Shown here: piece by piece, positions 32,762-40,383 of the stretch
Numbering within the stretch: position 1 is the first letter of the stretch
Layout: the number at the start of each line of letters is the position of its first letter
Assembly: GCA_035559315.1 (NCBI GenBank)
Contig: DATMBJ010000206.1
Location: forward strand, 1-64,000
From: DATLZM01 sp035559315
Lineage (GTDB): Bacteria; Actinomycetota; UBA4738; HRBIN12
DNA length: 64,000 bases
Reading direction: 5' to 3'
Notes under the pieces: generated by a model
The model's database searches: none
Seen by the model: the letters and a program-made list of their open reading frames with translations, nothing else
What the model was told of the DNA's origin: nothing
Made by a program: the position numbers and the translations under genes

Positions 32762-33837
32762 TGCCCGGGAGGGGAGCGGAGGTGCCCACCCATCGCCCGG
32801 AGGATCCGGCCGCCGACGAGCCGGTCCTCCGGGTCGAGGACCTCCACGTCACCTTCCGGGGCCGCGTGAGCCTCGTGGCGGGGCTCCTGGGGCGGAAGGG
32901 GGCCGACGCCCGGGCAGTCGACGGGGTCTCGCTCGAGGTGGGGCGGGGCGAGGTCCTCGCGATCGCGGGGGAGTCGGGGTGCGGGAAGACCACGCTGGCC
33001 AGGGCCATCATGGGCCTGGTCCGCCCCGACCGGGGGCGGATCCTGTTCGAGGGCCGGCCGATCGAGCGGGACCTCCGCGCGTACCGGCGAAGGGTCCAGA
33101 TGGTGTTCCAGGACCCGGCCGGCGCGCTGAACCCCCGCCAGACGATCTACGAGTCCGTCGCCGAGGGCCTGCGGATCCACCGGATCCACCGGGGGCCGAA
33201 CGGCGAGGGCGAGGAGGAGCTGGTCGCCCGGGCGCTCGCACGCGCCGGCCTCCGCCCACCGGAGCGGTTCTTCCTGCTCTATCCCCACGAGCTCTCGGGC
33301 GGGCAGCGCCAGCGCGTCGTGATCGCCGGGGCCCTGGTCCTCGAGCCGCAGGTGATCGTGGCCGACGAGCCGGTCTCCAACCTCGACGCCTCGGTCCGGG
33401 GGGAGATCCTCCGGCTCCTCCTCGAGCTCCGCGACACGCTCCGGATCAGCCTGATCGTCGTGACCCACGACCTCGGCCTGGCCTGGACGATCGCCGACCG
33501 GATCGCGGTCATGTACCTCGGCCGGATCGTGGAGATGGGGCCGGCCGAGGAGGTCCTGCTCCGGCCCCTCCATCCCTACACCCGGGCCCTCCTCAACGTG
33601 GTCCCCGAGGCCGGGGGCGTCGAGCGGCCGATCCTCCACGGGGAGCCCCCCGACCCCACCCGGATCCCGCCGGGCTGCCGCTTCCACCCTCGCTGCCCCG
33701 AGGTCGCCTCGGGGGCCGCCGCGGCGGCCGGGGTGGAGGCCGCCTGCCGGGGGGAGGACCTCGGGCTCGCCGAGCTCCGCGAGGGGCATCTCGCCGCCTG
33801 CCACCTCGCCGCGCTCCGCGCCCGGTCGAAGGTCTGA
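32761..33837 (+). CDS. Peptide ABC transporter ATPase, DppF type
   Basis: 358 residues from ATG 32761, overlapping the previous stop by one base. Walker A GESGCGKTTLARA, Q-loop VFQDPAGALNPRQT, signature LSGGQRQRV, Walker B VIVADEPVSNLDAS and H-loop VVTHDLGLAW are all intact. The C-terminal part has CRFHPRCPE. It pairs with the DppD-type ATPase to power import. Last gene of the operon; a convergent gene begins 12 bases later. Confidence 0.95.
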   Translation: MPGRGAEVPTHRPEDPAADEPVLRVEDLHVTFRGRVSLVAGLLGRKGADARAVDGVSLEVGRGEVLAIAGESGCGKTTLARAIMGLVRPDRGRILFEGRPIERDLRAYRRRVQMVFQDPAGALNPRQTIYESVAEGLRIHRIHRGPNGEGEEELVARALARAGLRPPERFFLLYPHELSGGQRQRVVIAGALVLEPQVIVADEPVSNLDASVRGEILRLLLELRDTLRISLIVVTHDLGLAWTIADRIAVMYLGRIVEMGPAEEVLLRPLHPYTRALLNVVPEAGGVERPILHGEPPDPTRIPPGCRFHPRCPEVASGAAAAAGVEAACRGEDLGLAELREGHLAACHLAALRARSKV

Positions 33838-33849
33838 GCGCGTCCCGGC

Positions 33850-34494
33850 CTAGGTGGGTTCCTTGGGCGGCGAGGGCTCGCCCTTGAGGACGCCGAGGAT
33901 CGCCTCCATCTCGGAGTCGCCCACCACGTCCCGCCCGGCCCCTCGCGCGGCGGCGAGGACGTTGCGGAGGTTGGTCTCGGCCATGTCCGCCCGGGCCTCG
34001 AGCTCCCGCACCCGGTTCGCGAGGGTCTGGGCCCGGCGCTCGGCCTCGTCCCGAGCCTCCCGGGCCTCCCGGGCCTCCTCCCGCGCGGCCCGGAGGTTCG
34101 CCCGGAGCGTCGCCACCTCCCGGCCGAGCTCGATCAGCCGCTCGACCATCTCGCGGCCCACGGCCGAGTAGGTCACCCGCTCCTCGCCGGGCTCGGGCGC
34201 GGGCTCCGCCCGCTCCTTCGCCCGGCGCGGCCTGGGCGGGCGCTTCACGGTCTCCCGCTCGCCGGGCTCCACCGGCCGGGGATCGACGAGGCGGTAGCGC
34301 CCGTCGACCGCCTCGAGCCGCCGACGGGCGAGGAGCGCCCGCACCGCCCGGGCGGCGACGAGGGGCTGTTCGAAGCCGATCTCGCGCCCGATGTCCGCCG
34401 GGGACTCCTGGAGGAACTCCCCGGGGCGCACGCGGGCGGCCACGGCGGCCAGGAACGCGTTGGCCCGCTCCAGGCTCTCGGTGTTCACGCCCAT
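33850..34494 (-). CDS. Coiled-coil protein with N-terminal helix-turn-helix-like region, unknown function
   Basis: 214 residues from ATG 34494. Residues 1-75 resemble a small winged helix (ADIGREIGFEQPLVAARAVR followed by LEAVDGRYRLVDPRP). A proline/arginine-rich linker follows, then a long charged coiled coil of about 90 residues (heptads in VERLIELGREVATLRANLR). No catalytic motif is visible. It is divergent from the CoA-transferase gene. A role in DNA binding or oligomer scaffolding is a guess. Confidence 0.65.
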   Translation of the reverse strand: MGVNTESLERANAFLAAVAARVRPGEFLQESPADIGREIGFEQPLVAARAVRALLARRRLEAVDGRYRLVDPRPVEPGERETVKRPPRPRRAKERAEPAPEPGEERVTYSAVGREMVERLIELGREVATLRANLRAAREEAREAREARDEAERRAQTLANRVRELEARADMAETNLRNVLAAARGAGRDVVGDSEMEAILGVLKGEPSPPKEPT

Positions 34495-34647
34495 ATCTTG
34501 ACCAACTTCGGCCCGCCGCCGCCACCCGGGGGTCCCCCGTGCCCGCCTGGAGACCCGGCTTGACGGCGGACCGGCGGAGGGTGTAGAAGATGGATGGAGC
34601 CGCTGGGCCCTTCGGGGTCCGGCGGCTCCGTCTTCCCCGGGGCGCGG

Positions 34648-34653
34648 TATCGT
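34648..34653 (+). promoter_or_regulatory. -10 box of a probably leaderless CoA-transferase gene
   Basis: TATCGT, last base 7 positions before GTG 34660; no ribosome site is present. Confidence 0.5.
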
Positions 34654-34659
34654 CCCCGC

Positions 34660-35859
34660 GTGACCGAACCCACGGAACGCCCCGCGCCCGGCGCGCCCCG
34701 GCCGAACCTGCCGCTCGCCGGGGTCCGCGTGCTGGATCTCTCGCGGGTCCTCGCCGGGCCGCTGTGCACGATGATCCTCGGGGACCTGGGAGCCGACGTG
34801 GTGAAGGTGGAGCGGCCCGGGGAGGGCGACGACACGCGCTCCTGGGGACCCCCGTTCGTCGGCCCCGACGCCGCCTACTTCCTCGCCCTCAACCGGAACA
34901 AGCGGTCGGTGGTCCTCGATCTCGGCTCCGAGGAAGGCCTGGCCGCGGCCCGGCGGCTCGCCCGTGGCGCCGACGTCCTCGTGGAGAACTTCCGGCCGGG
35001 GCTCGTGCGGCGCTGGGGGCTGGACCACGAGACCCTGGCCCGCGACAACCCGGGCCTCGTCTCGTGCTCGCTCACCGCCTTCGGCGAGGAGGGGGAGCTC
35101 GCCCGACGGCCCGGGTACGACATCGTGGTCCAGGCCCTCTCCGGCCTCATGAGCGTGACCGGGGAGCGCGGCGGGCGGCCGGTGAAGGTGGGGGTCGCCC
35201 TGCTCGACGTGATCGCCGGGCTGTACGCGGCGGTGGGGATCCTCGCGGCGCTCCGGGAGCGGGAGCGGACCGGCCGCGGCCGGCGGGTCACGGTGTCCCT
35301 GTTCGACGCGAGCGTGGCGGCCCTCGTGAACCAGGCCGCGAACGTGCTGCTGGGCGGGCTGGTCCCCGGACCGATGGGCACCGAGCACCCCAACATCGTC
35401 CCCTACCAGGCCTTCGAGGCCGCCGACCGCCCGTTCGTCCTCGCGGCCGGGAACGACCGGCTCTTCGAGCGGACCTGCGAGGCGATCGGCCATCCGGAGC
35501 TCGCCCGCGACCCGAGGTTCGCGACGAACGAGGCCCGGGTCCGCCACCGGGAGGAGCTGGTGCCCATCCTCGCCGAGGTCTTCCGCTCCCGTCCCGCGGC
35601 CGACTGGCTCCAGGCCCTCGCCGCCCGGTCCGTGCCCGCGGCGCTCATCCGACGGATCGACGAGGTCTTCGACTCGGCCGAGGGCCGCGCCATGGTGGAG
35701 GTCGTCCGCGACCCGGCCCGGGGCGAGCTCCGCCTCGTGGCGAGCCCGATAGCGCTCGACGGGGCGCGCCTCCCCCTGCGCCGGCCCCCGCCGCTCCTCG
35801 GCGAGCACACCGAGGAGGTCCTCGGGGAGCTCGGGACGGAGCCCGGCGGCGCTCGCTGA
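34660..35859 (+). CDS. Class III CoA-transferase (CaiB/BaiF family)
   Basis: 399 residues if started at GTG 34660, which fits both the -10 spacing and the usual N-terminus; ATG 34594 is in frame but adds only low-complexity residues. Family marks are GVRVLDLSRVLAGPLCTMIL near residue 20, GADVVKVERPGEGDDTR near 50, LNRNKRSVVLDL, and RRPGYDIVVQALSGL near 150, whose Asp is the acyl-carrying residue in formyl-CoA transferase. It moves CoA between carboxylic acids. The substrate is unknown and no partner dehydrogenase or thiolase is adjacent. Confidence 0.9.
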   Translation: MTEPTERPAPGAPRPNLPLAGVRVLDLSRVLAGPLCTMILGDLGADVVKVERPGEGDDTRSWGPPFVGPDAAYFLALNRNKRSVVLDLGSEEGLAAARRLARGADVLVENFRPGLVRRWGLDHETLARDNPGLVSCSLTAFGEEGELARRPGYDIVVQALSGLMSVTGERGGRPVKVGVALLDVIAGLYAAVGILAALRERERTGRGRRVTVSLFDASVAALVNQAANVLLGGLVPGPMGTEHPNIVPYQAFEAADRPFVLAAGNDRLFERTCEAIGHPELARDPRFATNEARVRHREELVPILAEVFRSRPAADWLQALAARSVPAALIRRIDEVFDSAEGRAMVEVVRDPARGELRLVASPIALDGARLPLRRPPPLLGEHTEEVLGELGTEPGGAR

Positions 35860-35890
35860 GGACGCCAGCGGGGCGCCGCGGCCCCAGCGC

Positions 35891-35913
35891 CGGCCGGAGG
35901 TATCCTCCGGCCG
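35891..35913. repeat. Perfect 10-bp inverted repeat between CoA-transferase and nitrilase genes
   Basis: CGGCCGGAGG-TAT-CCTCCGGCCG. Stem of 10 GC-rich pairs with a 3-base loop, 31 bases after the CoA-transferase stop and 24 before the nitrilase ATG. Without a T-run it is an imperfect terminator candidate. A leader hairpin near the nitrilase ribosome site (GGGAGGG at about 35926) is the alternative. Confidence 0.6.
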
Positions 35914-35936
35914 TCCGGCTCTCGCGGGAGGGACCG

Positions 35937-36749
35937 ATGAAGATCGCGCTCGTGCAGGCCGAGCCGGTCCGGTTCGACAAGGCGGCCAACCTGGAGCGGG
36001 CCCGGCGGGCGGTGGAGGAGGCGGCGGCGCGGGGCGCGCGGCTCGTCCTGTTCCCAGAGATGTTCCTCACCGGCTACATGGTCTGGGACCGGGTCGGGGA
36101 GCTCGCGGAGCCGCTGGACGGGCCCTCGGTCCGGGCCCTGGCCGAGATGGCGAGGGCCCACGGGACGGCGGTCGTCTGCGGGTTCCCCGAGGACGCGGGG
36201 CGGGCGCGCCCGTTCAACAGCGCCTGCGTGATCGACGCCGACGGGACCATCCTCGGCGCTCACCGGAAGGTCCACCTGTTCGCGGCCGAGCCGGACGCGT
36301 TCTCCCCCGGCGAGGAGGTCCGGGCCTTCGACACCGCGATCGGGCGGGTGGGGGTGATGATCTGCTACGACCTGGAGTTCCCGGAGACCGCCCGGCTGCT
36401 CGCGCTCGACGGCGCCCAGGCCATCCTGATCCCCACGGCGAACATGGACCCGTACGCCCGGCACCAGGCCGTGTACCTCCAGGCGCGGGCGATGGAGAAC
36501 GGCGTCTACCTGGCCTGCGCCAACCAGGTCGGGCGGGACGAGGTGTACCGCTACTTCGGGGAGAGCGCGGTGGTCGACCCCGACGGGAACGTGCTCGCGC
36601 GGGCGGGGTCGGGCGAGGAGCTCCTCGTGGCCGAGATCGATCCCGCCTCGGTCCCGCCGGCCGACCCGAACCTCCGCTACCTCGCCCACCGGCGCCCGGA
36701 GCTCTACGCCCCGCTCGCCGCCGCGCCGGAGCCCACCCGTCGCCGGTAG
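35937..36749 (+). CDS. Carbon-nitrogen hydrolase (nitrilase superfamily amidase)
   Basis: 270 residues from ATG 35937 with GGGAGGG 4 bases upstream. The Glu-Lys-Cys triad is visible: Glu41 in LFPEMFLTGY, Lys111 in AHRKVHLF, Cys143 in MICYDLEFPE. The length and pattern match aliphatic or omega-amidases (5-aminopentanamidase, N-carbamoylputrescine amidase, R-amidase). It should be a cytoplasmic enzyme releasing ammonia or a carbamoyl group from a small amide. Given the other amine and ureide genes in the window, a role in nitrogen scavenging is likely, but the exact substrate is not readable. Confidence 0.9.
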   Translation: MKIALVQAEPVRFDKAANLERARRAVEEAAARGARLVLFPEMFLTGYMVWDRVGELAEPLDGPSVRALAEMARAHGTAVVCGFPEDAGRARPFNSACVIDADGTILGAHRKVHLFAAEPDAFSPGEEVRAFDTAIGRVGVMICYDLEFPETARLLALDGAQAILIPTANMDPYARHQAVYLQARAMENGVYLACANQVGRDEVYRYFGESAVVDPDGNVLARAGSGEELLVAEIDPASVPPADPNLRYLAHRRPELYAPLAAAPEPTRRR

Positions 36750-36772
36750 ACCGCGCGGCCGTCGGTTCCGGG

Positions 36773-37531
36773 TCAGTCGTGCCCGATCTCCTCCGGGAGG
36801 CGGTACCAGCGCTTGCGCTCGCCGACCCTCGCCCGGAGCTTCCAGCGGAGGGTCTTGGGGACGGCGCGGGCGGCCTCCGCGATCGCCTCCAGCCCACGGG
36901 ACGGGTCCTCCCTCGCCGCCGGCGGCACCAGGTCCCGCCGTTCCGAGGCCAGGGCCAGGATCCGCTCCACGTTCAGCGTGAGCGTCCGCCACCACCCCCA
37001 GTCGTCGGCCACGACCCCCCGGATCCGGTCGAGCCCGATCGTGCCCGGTTCGTCCCCCTCCGCCACCGGGTAGGCCGAGAGCAGGTACAGGACGTCGCGG
37101 ACGTCCTTCTCGTTGAGCTCAACGATCTGGAGCTTCGAGAGCAGGAGGTCGGCGACGTCGAGCGTGAGCGGCATCCGCTCGATCCGGTCGTGGAACGGCA
37201 GCACGTGGCACATGTCGAGCCGGTCGATCAGGACGTCCACCGCGCGGCCGCTCGGGGAGGAGAAGAAGAGCTGCTTGTGCCCGTAGAGCGCGTTGAACCG
37301 ACGGTCCGGCTCGTACCCCCGGGCCACGAGGAACGCGGTGAGGGCGGCCCGGGTCCGGGAGACCGAGGCCAGGTCGAGGTCCTGCCGGTCCCGCAGCCGA
37401 GGAGGGAAGTCGGGGCAGAGGACCCGCACGGCGAGGCCCCCGACGAGCCGGAGAGGGATGCCCGCCTCGTCGGCCCCCCGGACGAGGGAGAGCGCCTCGT
37501 CGAGGGCGTCGACCTCGGCGTCGTCGCCCAC
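36773..37531 (-). CDS. Nucleotidyltransferase-fold protein, copy 2 of the permease-linked triad
   Basis: GTG 37531 lies two bases after the phosphoesterase stop and gives 252 residues; the frame stays open upstream but is antisense-like there. Motifs parallel copy 1: LRLVGGLAVRVLCPDF near residue 30 (canonical GG here), RQDLDLA (Asp51 and Asp53), AVDVLIDRLDMCH (Asp99), PLTLDVADLLLSKLQIVELN and NEKD in the middle. The end has the shared signature LRWKLRARVGERKRWY. Substrate unknown. Conservation of the gene order APC - phosphoesterase - this gene in two places of the window argues that the three proteins act together. Confidence 0.82.
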   Translation of the reverse strand: MGDDAEVDALDEALSLVRGADEAGIPLRLVGGLAVRVLCPDFPPRLRDRQDLDLASVSRTRAALTAFLVARGYEPDRRFNALYGHKQLFFSSPSGRAVDVLIDRLDMCHVLPFHDRIERMPLTLDVADLLLSKLQIVELNEKDVRDVLYLLSAYPVAEGDEPGTIGLDRIRGVVADDWGWWRTLTLNVERILALASERRDLVPPAAREDPSRGLEAIAEAARAVPKTLRWKLRARVGERKRWYRLPEEIGHD

Positions 37532-37533
37532 GC

Positions 37534-38496
37534 CTACCCCTCCACCCGGAACCAGCGCTCGATGCCGTCCGGGCCAACGTCCACCAGGTAGCCACGGAGG
37601 ATCCCGAACGCGGCCTCGCTCCCCGGGTTCAGGCAGAGCGTCTCGCCCACGCGCGCCTCGCCCCCGGACTCGTGGATGTGCCCGTGGAGCCCGAGGAGCG
37701 GCCGGAACTCGAGGATGGCGCGCCGCACGCCGGTGGAGCCCACCGGGCCGCGGAGCAGGTCGCCGGCGGAGACCACCGGCCGGAGCTCCGCGTCGAGGAG
37801 CGGGGCGGTGTCGAGCCCCGAGCCGTGCGGCGGGCAGTGCGTGAGGAAGATCGTCCGCCGGGGATCGCGGGCCTCGTCGGCGAGCTTCGTGAGCCGTTCC
37901 CGGAAGTCGTCGTCGGAGACCTCCCGGGGGGTCCGCCAGGGGGTCGGGTTGGACTGCCCCGAGCCCACGAGCTGGAGCCCGCCGGGGATCTCGACGACCC
38001 GCCCGTCGACGTTCTCGCAGTAGGGGCTCGCGGCGAGGACGTCGTCGATCTCGTAGGGGTCGTCGTTCCCGGGGATCAGGTAGATCGGAACGCCGGTGCC
38101 CTCCATCCGGTCCGCCGCGAGGGCCATCCACTCCCCGATCCGTCGCCGGATCTCGGACCGGAACCGCTCCTCGAGCGCCCCCGGGTCCGCCCGGAGCCGC
38201 TCGACCTCCTCGGCGGTGGTCCGGAGCGCGTAGAAGCCGAGGTTCGCGATGTCCTGCTCGAGGCGCGCCAGCTCCTCCTCGGTCCGGGCCACCCGCCGCC
38301 GCCCCGCGACCTCGGCCTCGAAGCGGTCCCCCGCGTCGACCACCGGGACCATGGCCTTCCCGGTGAGGTCCCCGGCGTAGACCACCGCGTCCGCCCGGTA
38401 CATCCGGGTCCGGGCGGCGTTCAGCATCTTCCGCCAGACCTTCTCCGAGGCGTGGATGTCGGAGACCACGTAGAGCCGGACCCCGCGCGTCCCCAC
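37534..38496 (-). CDS. Calcineurin-like metallophosphoesterase, copy 2 of the triad
   Basis: 320 residues from GTG 38496. Motifs: VVSDIHASE (DxH), VVYAGDLTGKAM (GD), LIPGNDDPYEIDD (GND), FLTHCPPHGSG (H) and LLGLHGHIHESGG (GHxH). The alignment with copy 1 is collinear, including DLTGK and the GNDD residues. Cytoplasmic. It begins 26 bases after the permease stop and is followed by the nucleotidyltransferase two bases on, so the three genes form one transcript. Confidence 0.88.
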   Translation of the reverse strand: MGTRGVRLYVVSDIHASEKVWRKMLNAARTRMYRADAVVYAGDLTGKAMVPVVDAGDRFEAEVAGRRRVARTEEELARLEQDIANLGFYALRTTAEEVERLRADPGALEERFRSEIRRRIGEWMALAADRMEGTGVPIYLIPGNDDPYEIDDVLAASPYCENVDGRVVEIPGGLQLVGSGQSNPTPWRTPREVSDDDFRERLTKLADEARDPRRTIFLTHCPPHGSGLDTAPLLDAELRPVVSAGDLLRGPVGSTGVRRAILEFRPLLGLHGHIHESGGEARVGETLCLNPGSEAAFGILRGYLVDVGPDGIERWFRVEG

Positions 38497-38522
38497 GGAG
38501 CCAGCCTACGACGCCCGCGGGT

Positions 38523-40265
38523 TCACTCCGGCGGGATCTCCCGGTACATCAGGCCCACGTCCACGCCCTGGGCCCGCCGCCGGACCGCCTGGACGGCGTA
38601 GATCGCGACGGCGAGGGCGAAGAAGACGATCGTGAACGTGAGGCCGGTCCGGTTGAAGTACTGGAACGCGGTCTCCCCCGGCGCCCTGCCGAGGAGGTCG
38701 ACGATGGGCTTGAACCCCGCGTACCAGTACAGGATCCCGACGAACAGCATCCAGACGACGCCCATCGCGGGGAGCCACCGGCGCCACGGCGCCCCGGACA
38801 GCAGGTCCCGGCGGGTGAACGGCCCGACCAGCGCGTTCAGGCCCGGCATGAACCAGGTGAGGAAGGCCATCGTGATGCTGAACCAGAGCGTCGCCACCAG
38901 GTTCAGCTTCCCCTCGGGCGGGGCGACGGCGTCCGGGAGGATGGGGAAGTTCTGCAGGATGGCGAAGACCACCGCGATCCCGAGCGCGGTGAGGATCGCG
39001 TTGAGCGGGGCGCGGAGCCGCTCGTTCACCTCCCCGAACCACTCGGGCACCTGCCGGTCCAGGCTCCAGGCCAGCCCGATCCGGCTGATGAAGTTGATGT
39101 AGACCGGGCAGAGCAGGAACGGGAAGATCGCGCCGGCCAGGCTCACGAAGGCCCACAGCGGCCAGAGCCCGGGGCGCGAGATCTCGGCCAGCAGCGGGAG
39201 CGAGTTCGGCTGGCCCAGGGGGAGGTTCGGGTCGCCGAACCAGAACATCCCGCCCCAACCGAGCTGGGTGTCGAGGCCGAGGCGGAACGAGAGCAGGTCG
39301 GTGTAGATCGAGTTGAACCAGACCGCGATCCCCAGGGCACCGAGGACGGCGATCAGGATCCCCCGCTTCACGTTCCCGGTGACCTCGCCGGCGATGTACG
39401 CGCTGTACTGGAACCCGATGTAGTTGAGCAGCAGGATCGCGGCCATGAAGCTGAAGATCGAGAAGGGGATCAGCGCGCCCGTGCCCGGCGGGTCCAGGAT
39501 CCCCACGCCGGTCCCCACGAAGCCGTTGTCGCGGGCGAACGTGGCCAGGTCCTCCACGGTGACGCCCGCGACCCGTGGGAGGTTCGCCTCGAACGCCCCT
39601 CGGTCCACCAGGAGCAGGCCGAACACGAACATCACGACGGCCGAGGCCAGGGAGAGCGCCGCGAGCCCCGTGACGAGCCGGTGGAAGCGCCGGGTGGGCT
39701 GGACCACGACCCAGAAGATCAGAGCCAGGACCAGGAGGGCGCCGATGAACCCCGGCCACCCCGTGATGACCCCGCCCTCGGCGAACCACCCGTTCGCCCG
39801 CTCGAAGAACCCGATCCCGGTCCCGATCCCCACGATCCGCCCCGTGATCTGGAGGTTCCGGAGCACGATCGGAACCTCGAACGCGATGATCGCGATCGCC
39901 GCGAAGACCAGCGTGAACGACTCGACCCAGCCGAGGAACGGTCCGGCCCGCGGGATCAGGCGGCTGGTGAACACGTAGTCGCCGCCCGACCGCGGCATCA
40001 CGCTCGAGAGCGAGGCGAAGATCAGCCCGAGCAGCACGCAGAAGGCCCCGACGATGATCGCCGCCCATCCGTAGGTGGTGAACCCAGCCGTGCCGACCGG
40101 GATGAAGGCGAGCGTGTAGAAGACGGGGTACCAGCCGACCCCGGTCCCGACGAACGCGGCGGTGTTGAAGAAGAGCGCGTTCGTCACGCTCACCTCGCGG
40201 ACCAGGCCGGAGGCCTGCCGCGTGAACAGCTTCCGGCCGGTGGCGTCCGACGGGGTCCCGCTCAC
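38523..40265 (-). CDS. APC-superfamily permease, copy 2 of the triad
   Basis: GTG 40265 is chosen because GGAAGGGGGG precedes it and the protein then begins like copy 1 (KLFTRQASGLVREVSVTNA). 580 residues with 12-14 hydrophobic segments and the signature SVMPRSGGDYVFTSRLIPRAG near residue 85, nearly the same as MPRSGGEYIYVSR in copy 1. One extracellular loop is longer (around residues 190-240), which explains the greater length. Likely amino-acid or amine importer. First gene of the second triad; divergent from hyuA. I see no TGTGC-N5-GCACA site in its promoter, so control differs from copy 1. Confidence 0.9.
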   Translation of the reverse strand: MSGTPSDATGRKLFTRQASGLVREVSVTNALFFNTAAFVGTGVGWYPVFYTLAFIPVGTAGFTTYGWAAIIVGAFCVLLGLIFASLSSVMPRSGGDYVFTSRLIPRAGPFLGWVESFTLVFAAIAIIAFEVPIVLRNLQITGRIVGIGTGIGFFERANGWFAEGGVITGWPGFIGALLVLALIFWVVVQPTRRFHRLVTGLAALSLASAVVMFVFGLLLVDRGAFEANLPRVAGVTVEDLATFARDNGFVGTGVGILDPPGTGALIPFSIFSFMAAILLLNYIGFQYSAYIAGEVTGNVKRGILIAVLGALGIAVWFNSIYTDLLSFRLGLDTQLGWGGMFWFGDPNLPLGQPNSLPLLAEISRPGLWPLWAFVSLAGAIFPFLLCPVYINFISRIGLAWSLDRQVPEWFGEVNERLRAPLNAILTALGIAVVFAILQNFPILPDAVAPPEGKLNLVATLWFSITMAFLTWFMPGLNALVGPFTRRDLLSGAPWRRWLPAMGVVWMLFVGILYWYAGFKPIVDLLGRAPGETAFQYFNRTGLTFTIVFFALAVAIYAVQAVRRRAQGVDVGLMYREIPPE

Positions 40266-40383
40266 GACCGCCCCCCTTCCGTCCGGGTCCGGGACCGGAG
40301 CTTGGCGCGTGCCGTATGTTGGTTCCCCTCCGGAGAGGAGGTCAAGTTGCGCGGGGTCGACACGACGGGCCGGTGAGGGGCGG

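Noticed and set aside
35891..35913. Factor-independent terminator of the CoA-transferase gene
   Set aside because: The stem is perfect but no T-run follows; I list it as an inverted repeat instead.
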